Shown here in pieces: positions 8,442 through 16,875 of a DNA stretch of 64,000 nucleotides (positions are counted from its first letter, which is position 1; each line of letters starts with the position of its first letter). A program made the position numbers and the translations under genes. Origin of the DNA: Flavobacteriales bacterium (lineage in GTDB: Bacteria; Bacteroidota; Bacteroidia; Flavobacteriales_F; PHOS-HE28); contig JACJZI010000002.1 of assembly GCA_020635655.1 (NCBI GenBank), forward strand, positions 62,001-126,000. Direction: 5' to 3'. The notes beneath the pieces are model-generated. The model worked only from the letters and a program-made list of their open reading frames with translations, made no database searches and had not been told where the DNA came from.

Positions 8442-9101
8442 TCAATGGAACGCCGCCAGGTACTTCAGCACCTTGATGATGCGACTCCGCTTTGCTGGCC
8501 GGGACACGGTCACCACCCGTTTCTCCAAGACCTCGACCATCATGCCGGCGTACCGCCCCTGGGCCAATGTGGCCGCCAATTCCGCATACATCGGTAGCTG
8601 ATCGACCGGGCATGTACGCAGGATCTCCAACAACAGCGGCCTCACCCGCTTCCCGAAACGCCGCTCACCGCCCAGTTTGACCAAGATCCTCACGCCGTTG
8701 TCCCTGGTGATCACAGAGCCCTGGTCCACTGCGGCCATGATGGGCGACAGCTTGGCGTAGACACTTCCAGGAGCCACCCCGGCTATCGCATCGATCGCGC
8801 ACATGGAACCCCAGACCAGCCGATTGTTCCTGCCGCCGAGCAGGTCGATGAACACGTTCAAGTAAGGCACCAGAAGTTCCGGTGCCCTTTCGCCTGCTTC
8901 ATACAGCACCTTCATGGCATCGGCCTTGAGCGCGGTGTTCCCCTCACGAAGGACCTGGATGAGTGCGGAAACAGCGTCCACGTCCAATGATCTTGCGACA
9001 CGCTCGGCCAACGCAATGTTGGGTCCTTCATCCCGGCGACCGAGCGATGCCGCCAGTTCCTCCACGATGGCAGGAAGAGAGGGTGTTTTGTGCGCGCTCA
9101 T
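8442..9101 (-). CDS. HEAT-repeat-like protein of unknown function
   Basis: A protein of 219 residues that appears all-helical. It has no signal peptide, so it is probably cytoplasmic. Repeated helical pairs (for example DAVSALIQVLREG, ELLVPYLNVFIDLL, VRPLLLEILRTC) resemble HEAT/Armadillo repeats, which usually mediate protein binding. I do not recognise a specific family. It is transcribed divergently from gltX; a near-match -7 element (CATATTTG, 9136-9143) sits 34 bases upstream of its ATG. Confidence 0.7.
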   Translation of the reverse strand: MSAHKTPSLPAIVEELAASLGRRDEGPNIALAERVARSLDVDAVSALIQVLREGNTALKADAMKVLYEAGERAPELLVPYLNVFIDLLGGRNNRLVWGSMCAIDAIAGVAPGSVYAKLSPIMAAVDQGSVITRDNGVRILVKLGGERRFGKRVRPLLLEILRTCPVDQLPMYAELAATLAQGRYAGMMVEVLEKRVVTVSRPAKRSRIIKVLKYLAAFH

Positions 9102-9164
9102 GGAAAGGCCCTTGCCGCGGTCCTCGGAAAGTGGTCAAATATGGGGCCTAGCTGACCGTACCGG

Positions 9165-9172
9165 TATCTTCG
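9165..9172 (+). promoter_or_regulatory. -7 promoter element of gltX (TATCTTCG)
   Basis: TATCTTCG lies 32 bases upstream of the gltX ATG. The identical octamer precedes tRNA-Cys and the S9 peptidase gene. It is the Bacteroidota TAnnTTTG -7 element with C at position 7. Confidence 0.5.
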
Positions 9173-9204
9173 CAACCCCTTCGAACCAGAGCACCTATTT
9201 TGCC

Positions 9205-10743
9205 ATGTCCGTCCGTGTCCGATTCGCACCAAGCCCCACCGGTCCATTGCACATGGGCGGCGTGCGCACGGCGCTGTACAACTGCTTGTTCGCACGAAAG
9301 CACGGAGGACGATTCCTCTTGCGCATCGAGGATACCGACCAGACCCGGTACGTTCCCGGAGCGGAGGAATACATCCGTGAGGCTTTGGACTGGTGCGGGC
9401 TCACTCCGGATGAGAGCCCATGGGTCGGAGGCCCTGACGGGCCATATCGACAAAGCGAGCGGAAGGCGGGGTATCGCCGATACGCGGATGAACTGATCGC
9501 CAAGGACCAGGCCTACTATGCCTTCGATACAGCGGAGGAGTTGGAAGCCATGCGTGATCGCATGAAAGCGGCCGGCGTGGCGGCACCGGCGTACAATGCG
9601 GTGACGCGTGAGCACATGAAGAACTCGCTCACACTGCCCGCCGACGAGGTGAAGGCCCGCCTGGTCGGAGGAGAACCCTACGTGGTGCGTTTGAAGGTGC
9701 CGCGCCAGCGTGAGGTGCGGTTCGAGGATATCATCCGAGGCTGGGTGGTGGTCCACAGCGGGCATATCGATGACAAAGTGCTGTTCAAGAGCGATGGCAT
9801 GCCCACGTACCATCTGGCCAATATCGTGGATGACCACCTGATGGGCATCACGCACGTGATCCGCGGGGAGGAGTGGCTGCCCAGTGCCCCGCTGCATGTA
9901 CTGCTCTATGAGGCGTTCGGATGGGAGCGCCCGCAGTTCGCCCACCTGCCATTGATCCTGAAGCCCGATGGCAACGGCAAGCTCAGCAAGCGCGACGGCG
10001 ATCGTCTGGGTTTTCCGGTGTTCCCTTTGGACTGGACGGACCCGAACACCGGTGAGAAGAGCAGTGGCTATCGTGAGCGAGGCTATTATCCGGAGGCATT
10101 CGTCAACATGCTGGCTCTACTGGGGTGGAATCCTGGCACAGAGCAGGAGCTCTTTACCATGGACCAGCTTGTGGAGGCCTTCAGCCTGGAGCGTGTGAAC
10201 AAGAGTGGCGCCCGGTTCGACCCCGACAAGGCGCGCTGGTTCAACCAGCAATACCTGCGCCAGTGCCCGGATGAGGAACTGGGTGCGGATCTGCGCACCC
10301 GGCTGGCCGAAAAGGGTGTCCAAGTGGCACCGGAACGGGCCGCCGCTGCCGCACACCTGTTGAAGGAGCGCGCCACGTTCGTGGAGGACATGCTGGACGG
10401 CGCATATCTGTTCATTCCGGGATCACCGCTCAATAAGGACAACGAAGCAGCACTGGCGGAACTTCGCAAGCGCTGGAAGCCCGAGGCCGCGGAAGCCATG
10501 GAGACCTTCATGGAGCACTTGACCAACCTGGCCCCGTTCACCGCTGAAGCGGTCGGGCGCGCCTTCGACCAGGTCCTGCGGGACAAGGGAATGAAACTGG
10601 GTCAGGTGATGCCGGTCTATCGTTTGTTCGTTGCCGGTCGGATGCAGGGCCCGGGCATGTTCGAGGTCAGCGCCCTGCTGGGTCGTGAGGAGGTCATCGC
10701 GCGTTTGCGCGCGGGTCTTGAGCGCTGCCGGACATGGGCCTGA
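9205..10743 (+). CDS. gltX: Glutamate--tRNA ligase
   Basis: A class I aminoacyl-tRNA synthetase of 512 residues that charges tRNA-Glu; it may be discriminating or not. The HIGH-type motif is PSPTGPLHMGG near residue 9 and the KMSKS-type loop is GKLSKRDG near residue 258. The frame is open upstream to 8914, but the ATG at 9205 begins directly at the family N-terminus (SVRVRFAPSPTG) and lies downstream of a -7 element, so it is the real start. The 3' end overlaps folB by 10 bases. Because gatA is also present in the window, a transamidation route for Gln-tRNA or Asn-tRNA is possible, although asnS is present too. Confidence 0.97.
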   Translation: MSVRVRFAPSPTGPLHMGGVRTALYNCLFARKHGGRFLLRIEDTDQTRYVPGAEEYIREALDWCGLTPDESPWVGGPDGPYRQSERKAGYRRYADELIAKDQAYYAFDTAEELEAMRDRMKAAGVAAPAYNAVTREHMKNSLTLPADEVKARLVGGEPYVVRLKVPRQREVRFEDIIRGWVVVHSGHIDDKVLFKSDGMPTYHLANIVDDHLMGITHVIRGEEWLPSAPLHVLLYEAFGWERPQFAHLPLILKPDGNGKLSKRDGDRLGFPVFPLDWTDPNTGEKSSGYRERGYYPEAFVNMLALLGWNPGTEQELFTMDQLVEAFSLERVNKSGARFDPDKARWFNQQYLRQCPDEELGADLRTRLAEKGVQVAPERAAAAAHLLKERATFVEDMLDGAYLFIPGSPLNKDNEAALAELRKRWKPEAAEAMETFMEHLTNLAPFTAEAVGRAFDQVLRDKGMKLGQVMPVYRLFVAGRMQGPGMFEVSALLGREEVIARLRAGLERCRTWA

Positions 10744-11084
10744 TCGAGGTCAATGGGATCCGGGTGTACGCCTATCATGGCTGCCTGACGGAAGAGGGTC
10801 GGATCGGGGGGCAATATCAGGTCGATGTATCCGTGGAGGGCGATCTGGGGCCGGCAGAACGCTCCGACCGTTTGCGCGACACGATCGATTATGGCAGGAT
10901 CACGGCGATCGTCCGCGATCAGATGGCCGTCCGCAGCCATCTGATCGAACATGTCTGTCGTCGGATCGTCGACGCGCTCCAGGCCGAATGGCCGGGACCC
11001 TGGCGGTGGCGGGTCCGGTTGGTGAAGGAACATCCCCCGGTGGCCGGGGCGGTGGACCATGTCGTGTATACCCTGACGGCATAG
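10734..11084 (+). CDS. folB: Dihydroneopterin aldolase
   Basis: A protein of 116 residues, the usual FolB size. FolB converts 7,8-dihydroneopterin to 6-hydroxymethyl-dihydropterin in folate synthesis. The N-terminus (IEVNGIRVYAYHGCLTEE) and the segment IDYGRITAIV match the family; the Glu in LIEHVCRRI and the Lys in LVKEHPPV correspond to conserved active-site positions. It overlaps the end of gltX by 10 bases in another frame, so the two genes are probably translated from one mRNA. The tRNA-Cys gene follows 30 bases later with its own promoter element. Confidence 0.92.
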   Translation: MGLIEVNGIRVYAYHGCLTEEGRIGGQYQVDVSVEGDLGPAERSDRLRDTIDYGRITAIVRDQMAVRSHLIEHVCRRIVDALQAEWPGPWRWRVRLVKEHPPVAGAVDHVVYTLTA

Positions 11085-11094
11085 GTCGATCCGC

Positions 11095-11102
11095 TATCTT
11101 CG
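11095..11102 (+). promoter_or_regulatory. -7 promoter element of tRNA-Cys (TATCTTCG)
   Basis: TATCTTCG ends 12 bases before the mature tRNA 5' end. That distance fits a transcription start a few bases downstream and a short 5' leader. Confidence 0.55.
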
Positions 11103-11114
11103 CGGGCCGAAAGC

Positions 11115-11185
11115 GGTCACGTGGCCGAGTGGCTAGGCAGAGGTCTGCAAAACCTCGTACAGCGGTTCGACTCCGCTCGTGACCT
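11115..11185 (+). tRNA. tRNA-Cys (anticodon GCA)
   Basis: A 71-base cloverleaf can be drawn. The acceptor stem GGTCACG/CGTGACC is perfect. The anticodon stem GAGGT/ACCTC encloses loop CTGCAAA, giving anticodon GCA. The T arm AGCGG-TTCGACT-CCGCT is perfect and the discriminator is U. CCA is not encoded. A hairpin that may act as terminator follows 5 bases downstream. Confidence 0.96.
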
Positions 11186-11190
11186 CCAAT

Positions 11191-11219
11191 GGACCCCGCT
11201 CCCCAATGGGACGGGGTCC
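11191..11219 (+). terminator. Hairpin after tRNA-Cys, probable terminator
   Basis: GGACCCCG and CGGGGTCC form a perfect 8-bp stem with further inner pairing (CTCCC/GGGA) around CAAT. There is no long T run after it, only GTTCATT, so intrinsic termination is plausible but not certain. It separates the tRNA from the porZ leader. Confidence 0.5.
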
Positions 11220-11233
11220 GTTCATTCCACCCG

Positions 11234-11241
11234 TACCTTGC
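11234..11241 (+). promoter_or_regulatory. Possible -7 element of porZ (TACCTTGC)
   Basis: A seven-of-eight match to TAnnTTTG, 34 bases upstream of the chosen porZ ATG and downstream of the tRNA hairpin. It argues for the ATG at 11276 rather than the longer open frame starting at 11189. Confidence 0.35.
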
Positions 11242-11275
11242 GCATACCGATCGCGCCCCGGATGCGTTGTCAGCA

Positions 11276-13648
11276 ATGCCCGACAGAAACATTCTTCAAG
11301 TGATACGATCCCTCCTGCTCATTGTGGTGGTCGCCCTGGGCGTATTGGATGCGTCGGCCCAGGTCGCCATCGGACAGTGGCGTGACCATCTTCCCTACCG
11401 GAATGCCGTGGCCGTGGCCGCAGGCGGGGGGAAGGCTTACTGTGCCACGACGGTCGCTCTGTTCAGCTTTGATCCGAGTACAGGGAACATGGAGCGGCTC
11501 ACCAAGGTGAATGCCCTGAACGACGTGAACATCCATTGCCTCGCATGGGATCCCGACATGAACGCCCTGTTGGTGGGTTATGCCAATGGGAACCTCGACA
11601 TGCTGCGGGACGGGAGCTCGATCAACTTGAGCGACATCGAACGGAGCGGCATTCTTGGCGACAAGACGATCTACAACATCCGTTCCCATGATGGGTTGGC
11701 CTATCTCGCCTGCGGGTTCGGTATCGTGGTGATCGATCTTCAGCAGCAAGAGGTACGGGATACCTGGTTGATCGCGCCGAACGGGGCACAGGTTTTGGTG
11801 AACGACATCGCCTTTGGTGCGGATTCCATCTATGCTGCCACGGAGAACGGACTGTACGTGGCCTCCCAGCAGGCGACGAACCTGGCCTCCTATACTTCAT
11901 GGCACAAGCGCCCGGATATTCCCAACGCCAATGGCGCGTTCACATCCGTTCTGTTCGTCGGGGACAAGCTCGTGGTCGACCTCCGGCCCGCCAACGCGCC
12001 CGATACGATCTACTACTGGGACCAGGCCTGGGAGCGTGCCGAATGGGCCTATGGGGCCACGAACAGTTCACTTTGCACAACACAGGACGGTGGTCGTTTG
12101 ATCATTGCACAGATGGATTCCGTCGCGATCACGGACGATCAAGTGCAATTGCTCGGCTACCGTCGCGCCTATTCCGGAGTGCCCATGAGGGCGGCCCAAG
12201 CGGTGGGGGCGCCGAACGGTGATATTTGGATCGCGGACCAGGAAGAAGGACTGGGCATCAGTTGGGACGAATTCGGCGGATCCACCGCGCACCCGAACGG
12301 TCCTGCGAACGCATATGCCTTTCGGATGTCAGCGTCGGGCGGGGCGCTCTACGTAACGACCGGTGGCGTGGCCAACAACTGGGCGAGCGTATTCCTGAAG
12401 CAAGGGGTGCACAGCTACCTGGATGGCATCTGGGAGACCGCGCTTCCCACCAACAACTACCTGATGGCCACCGGGGAGAACAGCTACGGTCAGGCGGTGA
12501 ACGATGTGTTCGGAGTGGCTGTGGACCCCGACGACCCGGCCCATGCGTTCGTTTCCAGCTGGGATGAAGGCCTGCTCGAATTCCGGGACCGGGTGCCCGT
12601 GGAGATCTACAACGCGTCCAACAGCACCCTGATGGAGAACCCGGTCTTTGGGGCCGAACAGTGCATCCAGCTCTCGGGGCTTGGCTATGATGCGGACGGC
12701 AACCTGTGGATGGCCAACAGCAACGTGCCCGGCGTGATCGCCGTGCGGACGGCGGGAGGCAGCTGGCGCAGTTTCGAACCCGGTGTCCTTCTGAACAACA
12801 ACACCCTGGTCGGCGACATCCTTCCTGCCAGCAATGGGATCAAATGGGTGATCCGACCCCGGGGCAACGGCCTGCTCACCTTCTACGATGGAGGCACGAT
12901 CAGCGACATCAGCGATGATCAATACAAGGTGCTCAATACGTTCTCGGGACAGGGGGCGCTGCCATCGATGGATATCTTCTCCATGGCCGAGGACCACAAT
13001 GGGCAGATCTGGGTCGGCACGGGTGAGGGCATTGCCGTTTTCTATGACCCGGACGCGTTGATCAATGGCGGGGATTACGATGCCCAGCAGATCCTTATCG
13101 AGCAGGACGGGAACGTGCAGGTCCTGTTGGAGACGGAGGCCGTCACCGCGATCGTGGTGGACGGCGCGGACCGGAAGTGGTTGGGCACCCAAAGCGGCGG
13201 CGTCTATCTCGTCTCACCGGACGGTACCGAGCAGATCCATCACTTCACCGCGGAGAACAGCCCGTTGCCCAGCAATACGATCACGGCCATGGCGATGGAT
13301 GCCATGACCGGCGAGCTCTTCATCGGTACCGACCAGGGTATCGTCAGTTATCGGGGGGACGCCACCGAGGGCGCGGAAAGCAGTTCCTGTGCCACGGTCT
13401 TTCCCAACCCGCTGCTCCCCGCGCATACCGGTCCCGTAGCTATTACGGGTCTGGTCAAGGACAGTGACGTGAAGGTGACCGACGTGGCCGGCGATCTGGT
13501 GTACCACACCACATCGCTGGGCGGACAGGCGATCTGGCCGGGCACGGACATGGCCGGGCAAAAGGTGGCCACTGGGGTGTACCTGATCTTCGCTGCCGAT
13601 CAGGAAGGCACTTACAAGTGCAGGACGAAGATGCTGGTGGTGCGGTGA
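11276..13648 (+). CDS. porZ: PorZ-like T9SS protein (two beta-propeller domains plus type A sorting tail)
   Basis: A protein of 790 residues with a signal peptide (about 1-28, ending ASAQ). It begins with IGQWRDHLPYRNAVAVA, the typical start of the PorZ N-terminal propeller. Propeller blades of the two-component-regulator type follow (for example GQIWVGTGEGIAVF, DRKWLGTQSGGVYLV, GELFIGTDQGIVSY). A C-terminal Por sorting domain starts near CATVFPNPLLPA and ends in KMLVVR. PorZ acts with the T9SS attachment complex, where it delivers anionic LPS for cargo anchoring in Porphyromonas. Its position directly before recO matches a common Flavobacteriia arrangement. I chose the ATG at 11276 because the longer frame runs into the tRNA-Cys region and lacks a signal sequence at its N-terminus. 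Confidence 0.85.
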   Translation: MPDRNILQVIRSLLLIVVVALGVLDASAQVAIGQWRDHLPYRNAVAVAAGGGKAYCATTVALFSFDPSTGNMERLTKVNALNDVNIHCLAWDPDMNALLVGYANGNLDMLRDGSSINLSDIERSGILGDKTIYNIRSHDGLAYLACGFGIVVIDLQQQEVRDTWLIAPNGAQVLVNDIAFGADSIYAATENGLYVASQQATNLASYTSWHKRPDIPNANGAFTSVLFVGDKLVVDLRPANAPDTIYYWDQAWERAEWAYGATNSSLCTTQDGGRLIIAQMDSVAITDDQVQLLGYRRAYSGVPMRAAQAVGAPNGDIWIADQEEGLGISWDEFGGSTAHPNGPANAYAFRMSASGGALYVTTGGVANNWASVFLKQGVHSYLDGIWETALPTNNYLMATGENSYGQAVNDVFGVAVDPDDPAHAFVSSWDEGLLEFRDRVPVEIYNASNSTLMENPVFGAEQCIQLSGLGYDADGNLWMANSNVPGVIAVRTAGGSWRSFEPGVLLNNNTLVGDILPASNGIKWVIRPRGNGLLTFYDGGTISDISDDQYKVLNTFSGQGALPSMDIFSMAEDHNGQIWVGTGEGIAVFYDPDALINGGDYDAQQILIEQDGNVQVLLETEAVTAIVVDGADRKWLGTQSGGVYLVSPDGTEQIHHFTAENSPLPSNTITAMAMDAMTGELFIGTDQGIVSYRGDATEGAESSSCATVFPNPLLPAHTGPVAITGLVKDSDVKVTDVAGDLVYHTTSLGGQAIWPGTDMAGQKVATGVYLIFAADQEGTYKCRTKMLVVR

Positions 13649-13667
13649 AAGAGCCATCCGTCCAGAG

Positions 13668-14369
13668 ATGTTCCAGGAGACCCGGGCCATTGTGCTAAGG
13701 ACCGTCAGGCATCGGGACGACCGGACCATCCTGAAGGCGTATACCGAGCGGTTCGGGCTGCGCGGCTATGTTGTTCGTACAGGCAAGCGGTCCGGGCACG
13801 CGTTGCTCCGGCCACTGGAACGCCTGATACTGGTCGTGGATGAACGCGGTGAACGTGACCTTCATCTCATGCGGGAACTGCGGCTGGACCGGCCTTACCA
13901 GAACATGCCGGACGATATGCGACGTACCAGCGTGCTCCTGTTCCTTCAAGAACTCCTGTTCCGATCGTTGCAGGAGGAAACTGCCGACACGGAACTGTAC
14001 GCCTTTCTCGATCGGTCCTTGGACCTGTTGGACACGACCGCCGATGTTGAGCACTATCCGCTGCACTTCCTGATCGCGTTCGCGCGACGCTCCGGCTTTG
14101 GACCCGAACCTCCGGTGCGGGGTGAGGACCATTTCGACCTTCGCGAAGGGGTGTTCGCACCGGGCCCGATGATCGAACACGCCGATGTCATCCCCCCGCG
14201 TCTCGCGATGGTTCTGGCGCGGTTGCTCGCCCAGGATGGCGCTGCGCAACGGTTGGCCCCGGCCAATCGCCGGGAGCTGTTCGACGTTCTGCTCCGTTAT
14301 TTCCGGGTGCACGTGCCCGGCCTTGGTGACCTGCGCTCGCCGCAGGTGTTGCACCAGGTCATGGGCTGA
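13668..14369 (+). CDS. recO: DNA repair protein RecO
   Basis: A protein of 233 residues. RecO, acting with RecR, loads RecA on SSB-coated single-stranded DNA during gap repair. The N-terminal OB-fold segment (ETRAIVLRTVRHRDDRTILKAYTE, residues 3-26) is characteristic, and the rest is helical as in Bacteroidota RecO. The zinc-finger cysteines seen in some other RecO proteins are absent. It begins 19 bases after porZ, so they are probably in one transcript. Its stop is 12 bases before the -7 element of the peptidase gene. Confidence 0.9.
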   Translation: MFQETRAIVLRTVRHRDDRTILKAYTERFGLRGYVVRTGKRSGHALLRPLERLILVVDERGERDLHLMRELRLDRPYQNMPDDMRRTSVLLFLQELLFRSLQEETADTELYAFLDRSLDLLDTTADVEHYPLHFLIAFARRSGFGPEPPVRGEDHFDLREGVFAPGPMIEHADVIPPRLAMVLARLLAQDGAAQRLAPANRRELFDVLLRYFRVHVPGLGDLRSPQVLHQVMG

Positions 14370-14380
14370 GCGACCACGGC

Positions 14381-14388
14381 TATCTTCG
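14381..14388 (+). promoter_or_regulatory. -7 promoter element of the S9 peptidase gene (TATCTTCG)
   Basis: TATCTTCG lies 39 bases upstream of the chosen ATG at 14428. It is the same octamer as at gltX and tRNA-Cys. Confidence 0.5.
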
Positions 14389-14427
14389 GCCGCCCACGAA
14401 CGAGCCACTGTTATTGAACGGAACCGC

Positions 14428-16524
14428 ATGGCCAGGCGTGTCCCCATCGATCCACCCCGCCTCAGAAAGGAGCCCCATGTCCATGAGCAGCATGGTCGTC
14501 GGCGCGAGGATGAGTATGCTTGGCTGCGCTTGACCGAGTCCCAACGCGAGGCGACGGTCCCCGACGCGCATGCACAAATGGTACTTGCGCATCTGAAAGC
14601 GGAGAACGCCTATTCGGAAGCGGTCCTGGCCCCCCGGGCGGGTCTTCGCGAAAAGCTCTACAAGGAGATACGTGGCCGGATCAAGGAGACCGACATGAGC
14701 GTTCCATATCGGGAGAATGGCTATTGGTACAGCCATCGGTACGAGGAGGGCCAGGAATATCCGGTCCATCAGCGTCGCAAGGACGAGATCGGGGCGGAGG
14801 ACGCCATCGTACTCGATGAGAACGCGCTCGCCCAGGGCCATGACTATTTCGATCTGGCCGATTATGAGGTAGCGCCGGGCAATGGGATCGTGGCCTACAG
14901 CGTGGACAACGTGGGCCGTAGACGGTACGAGATCCGATTTCGGGACCTGACCACCGGCATAGATCTGCCGGATGTGATCCAACGCACCTCCGGTGGCTGT
15001 GCCTGGGCCGATGACCGAACGGTCTTCTACGCCAGAAAGGACCGCACGCTCCGCGATCACAAGATCTTCCGACATATCCTTGGCACAGACCCGGCCACGG
15101 ATGTGCAGGTCTTCCATGAAAAGGACCCCGCGTTCAGCTGTGATGTATTCCGCAGTCGGTCCGAACGCTTTCTGATCATCACCACGGAAAGCACGCTTGC
15201 TTCCGAACACTGGGTCCTTCCTGTGGATGATCCCTTGGGCGTATTCCGGGTCTTCCTGCCGCGTGAGGCCGCACACGAGCACAGCATTTTCCATACGCCG
15301 GGCCGGTGGTTCGTTCTGACCAACCGCGAAGCAAGGAACTTCCGTCTGATGAGCTGTGCGGAAGAGGACACGTCCGACCCCGGCCGCTGGGTGGAGGTGG
15401 TCCCACACCGCCCCGAGGTATTGTTGGAGGATGTGGACCTGTTCAAGGAGTTCCTCGTACTGAGCGAGCGGCGCGAGGCGAACACGCACCTGCGTGTGAG
15501 GCGCTTACGTGACGGGCGCGAGCACGAGATCACCTTCCACGACCCGACCTACGTGGCCTACACTGGCCCGAACCCGGAATGGGACACCCGCCTGTTGCGC
15601 TATGGGTACACCTCACTGACCACACCCTCGAGCGTGATCGAGCATGACATGGAAGCGGGAACGGACCATGTGCTCAAGCAACAAGAGGTGGTGGGCGGGC
15701 ACGATGCCGGGAACTACGTCAGTGAGCGGCTTTGGGCGACCGCGTCCGATGGGGTCCGCGTGCCGATCTCCTTGGTACGTCGCCAAGGTGTGGAGGTCGA
15801 TGGGGGCTCACCGCTTTTGCTCTACGGCTACGGCTCGTACGGGATCAGTGTGGAGCCGACGTTCAGCATCGCGCGCCTCAGCCTGTTGGACCGCGGGTTC
15901 GTCTTTGCGATCGCGCATGTTCGGGGTGGAGAGGAGATGGGGCGGTGGTGGTACGAGTCCGGCAGGATGGAGCACAAGTCGAACACCTTCACGGACTTCA
16001 TTGCCTGTGCCGAACATCTGGTGGCCCACGGCCATGCAGCCCCCGCGCGACTGTGCTGCATGGGCGGAAGCGCTGGAGGTCTGCTCGTGGGTGCGGTCGT
16101 GAACATGCGCCCCGAGCTGTGGAAGGCCGCAGTGGCCGAGGTGCCGTTCGTGGATGTCGTCACCACCATGCTGGACGACTCCATTCCGCTGACCACGGGC
16201 GAATTCGACGAGTGGGGTGATCCCAGCGATCCACAGGCATTTGCCAGGATGTTGTCCTATTCACCCTATGACAACGTACGGGATTCACACTATCCCGCCA
16301 TACTGGCCCTCACTGGCTTTCATGATGGCCAGGTGCAATATTGGGAACCGGCCAAATGGATCGCTCGGCTCCGGGACCATCAGAAGGGCGATGCGCCGAT
16401 ACTTCTGCATGTTGATCTGGATGCGGGCCATGCAGGCGCGTCCGGACGCTTCGAACGGCTGAAGGAGGTGGCGCTCATCTGGGCCTTTCTGCTGGACCAG
16501 GTGGGTCTCGTCGGCGAGGACTGA
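14428..16524 (+). CDS. S9 family prolyl oligopeptidase (oligopeptidase B type)
   Basis: A serine peptidase of 698 residues with no signal peptide; the oligopeptidase B group cleaves short peptides, usually after basic residues. The N-terminal half is a seven-bladed propeller gating access (residues about 70-420). The C-terminal alpha/beta-hydrolase domain contains YGYGSYG, the nucleophile in GGSAGG, the Asp in FHDGQVQYWEP and the His in DAGHAG, so the triad is complete. The open frame extends upstream to 14185 inside recO; the ATG at 14428 fits the family N-terminus and lies downstream of a -7 element. The stop TGA directly abuts the stop of the convergent gene as TGATCA, leaving no intergenic base. 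Confidence 0.92.
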   Translation: MARRVPIDPPRLRKEPHVHEQHGRRREDEYAWLRLTESQREATVPDAHAQMVLAHLKAENAYSEAVLAPRAGLREKLYKEIRGRIKETDMSVPYRENGYWYSHRYEEGQEYPVHQRRKDEIGAEDAIVLDENALAQGHDYFDLADYEVAPGNGIVAYSVDNVGRRRYEIRFRDLTTGIDLPDVIQRTSGGCAWADDRTVFYARKDRTLRDHKIFRHILGTDPATDVQVFHEKDPAFSCDVFRSRSERFLIITTESTLASEHWVLPVDDPLGVFRVFLPREAAHEHSIFHTPGRWFVLTNREARNFRLMSCAEEDTSDPGRWVEVVPHRPEVLLEDVDLFKEFLVLSERREANTHLRVRRLRDGREHEITFHDPTYVAYTGPNPEWDTRLLRYGYTSLTTPSSVIEHDMEAGTDHVLKQQEVVGGHDAGNYVSERLWATASDGVRVPISLVRRQGVEVDGGSPLLLYGYGSYGISVEPTFSIARLSLLDRGFVFAIAHVRGGEEMGRWWYESGRMEHKSNTFTDFIACAEHLVAHGHAAPARLCCMGGSAGGLLVGAVVNMRPELWKAAVAEVPFVDVVTTMLDDSIPLTTGEFDEWGDPSDPQAFARMLSYSPYDNVRDSHYPAILALTGFHDGQVQYWEPAKWIARLRDHQKGDAPILLHVDLDAGHAGASGRFERLKEVALIWAFLLDQVGLVGED

Positions 16525-16755
16525 TCAGCTTGCGATGCTCTCCACCAGCACGATCTCCTCGGGTGGCATGGGGATCACGGCGATGGGCTGTTGCGGGTCA
16601 TGCTGGAAGCGTTCATAGTCGCTCACGCTTGCGAAGAACAGGCGATGCGAAGCATTGCTGTCCACCTCCCAGATCACACCGTACACCTCCTTGCCGTTGC
16701 GCAGCTTGAAGCGGCAGTGCTTGTTGTAGAAGTCGCGAATGTCTGTCAGGTCCAT
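16525..16755 (-). CDS. Small conserved-looking cytoplasmic protein, unknown
   Basis: A protein of 76 residues starting MDLTDIRDFYNKHCRFKL. It has no signal peptide or membrane segment. The sequence suggests a small beta-barrel (KEVYGVIWEVD, HRLFFASVSDYERF). I do not recognise a named family. The ATG at 16755 is preferred over the longer open frame (to 16821) because the added N-terminus is Pro/Gly/Arg-rich and unlike a protein start. It converges with the S9 peptidase with zero gap. Confidence 0.6.
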   Translation of the reverse strand: MDLTDIRDFYNKHCRFKLRNGKEVYGVIWEVDSNASHRLFFASVSDYERFQHDPQQPIAVIPMPPEEIVLVESIAS

Positions 16756-16875
16756 GGCCACCGAACGCTCGACGAAAATTAGCGGGATCGCCGCGCCCGG
16801 GCCGGGTCGAATTTTCCACATCGGGCGAGCGGCTGTTCATAAAACGCGACCGCCCAATGGGCTATTGCTTGGATG

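Noticed and set aside
8914..9204. N-terminal extension of gltX
   Set aside because: It is antisense to the HEAT-like gene and unlike any GltX. A promoter element lies between it and the ATG at 9205.
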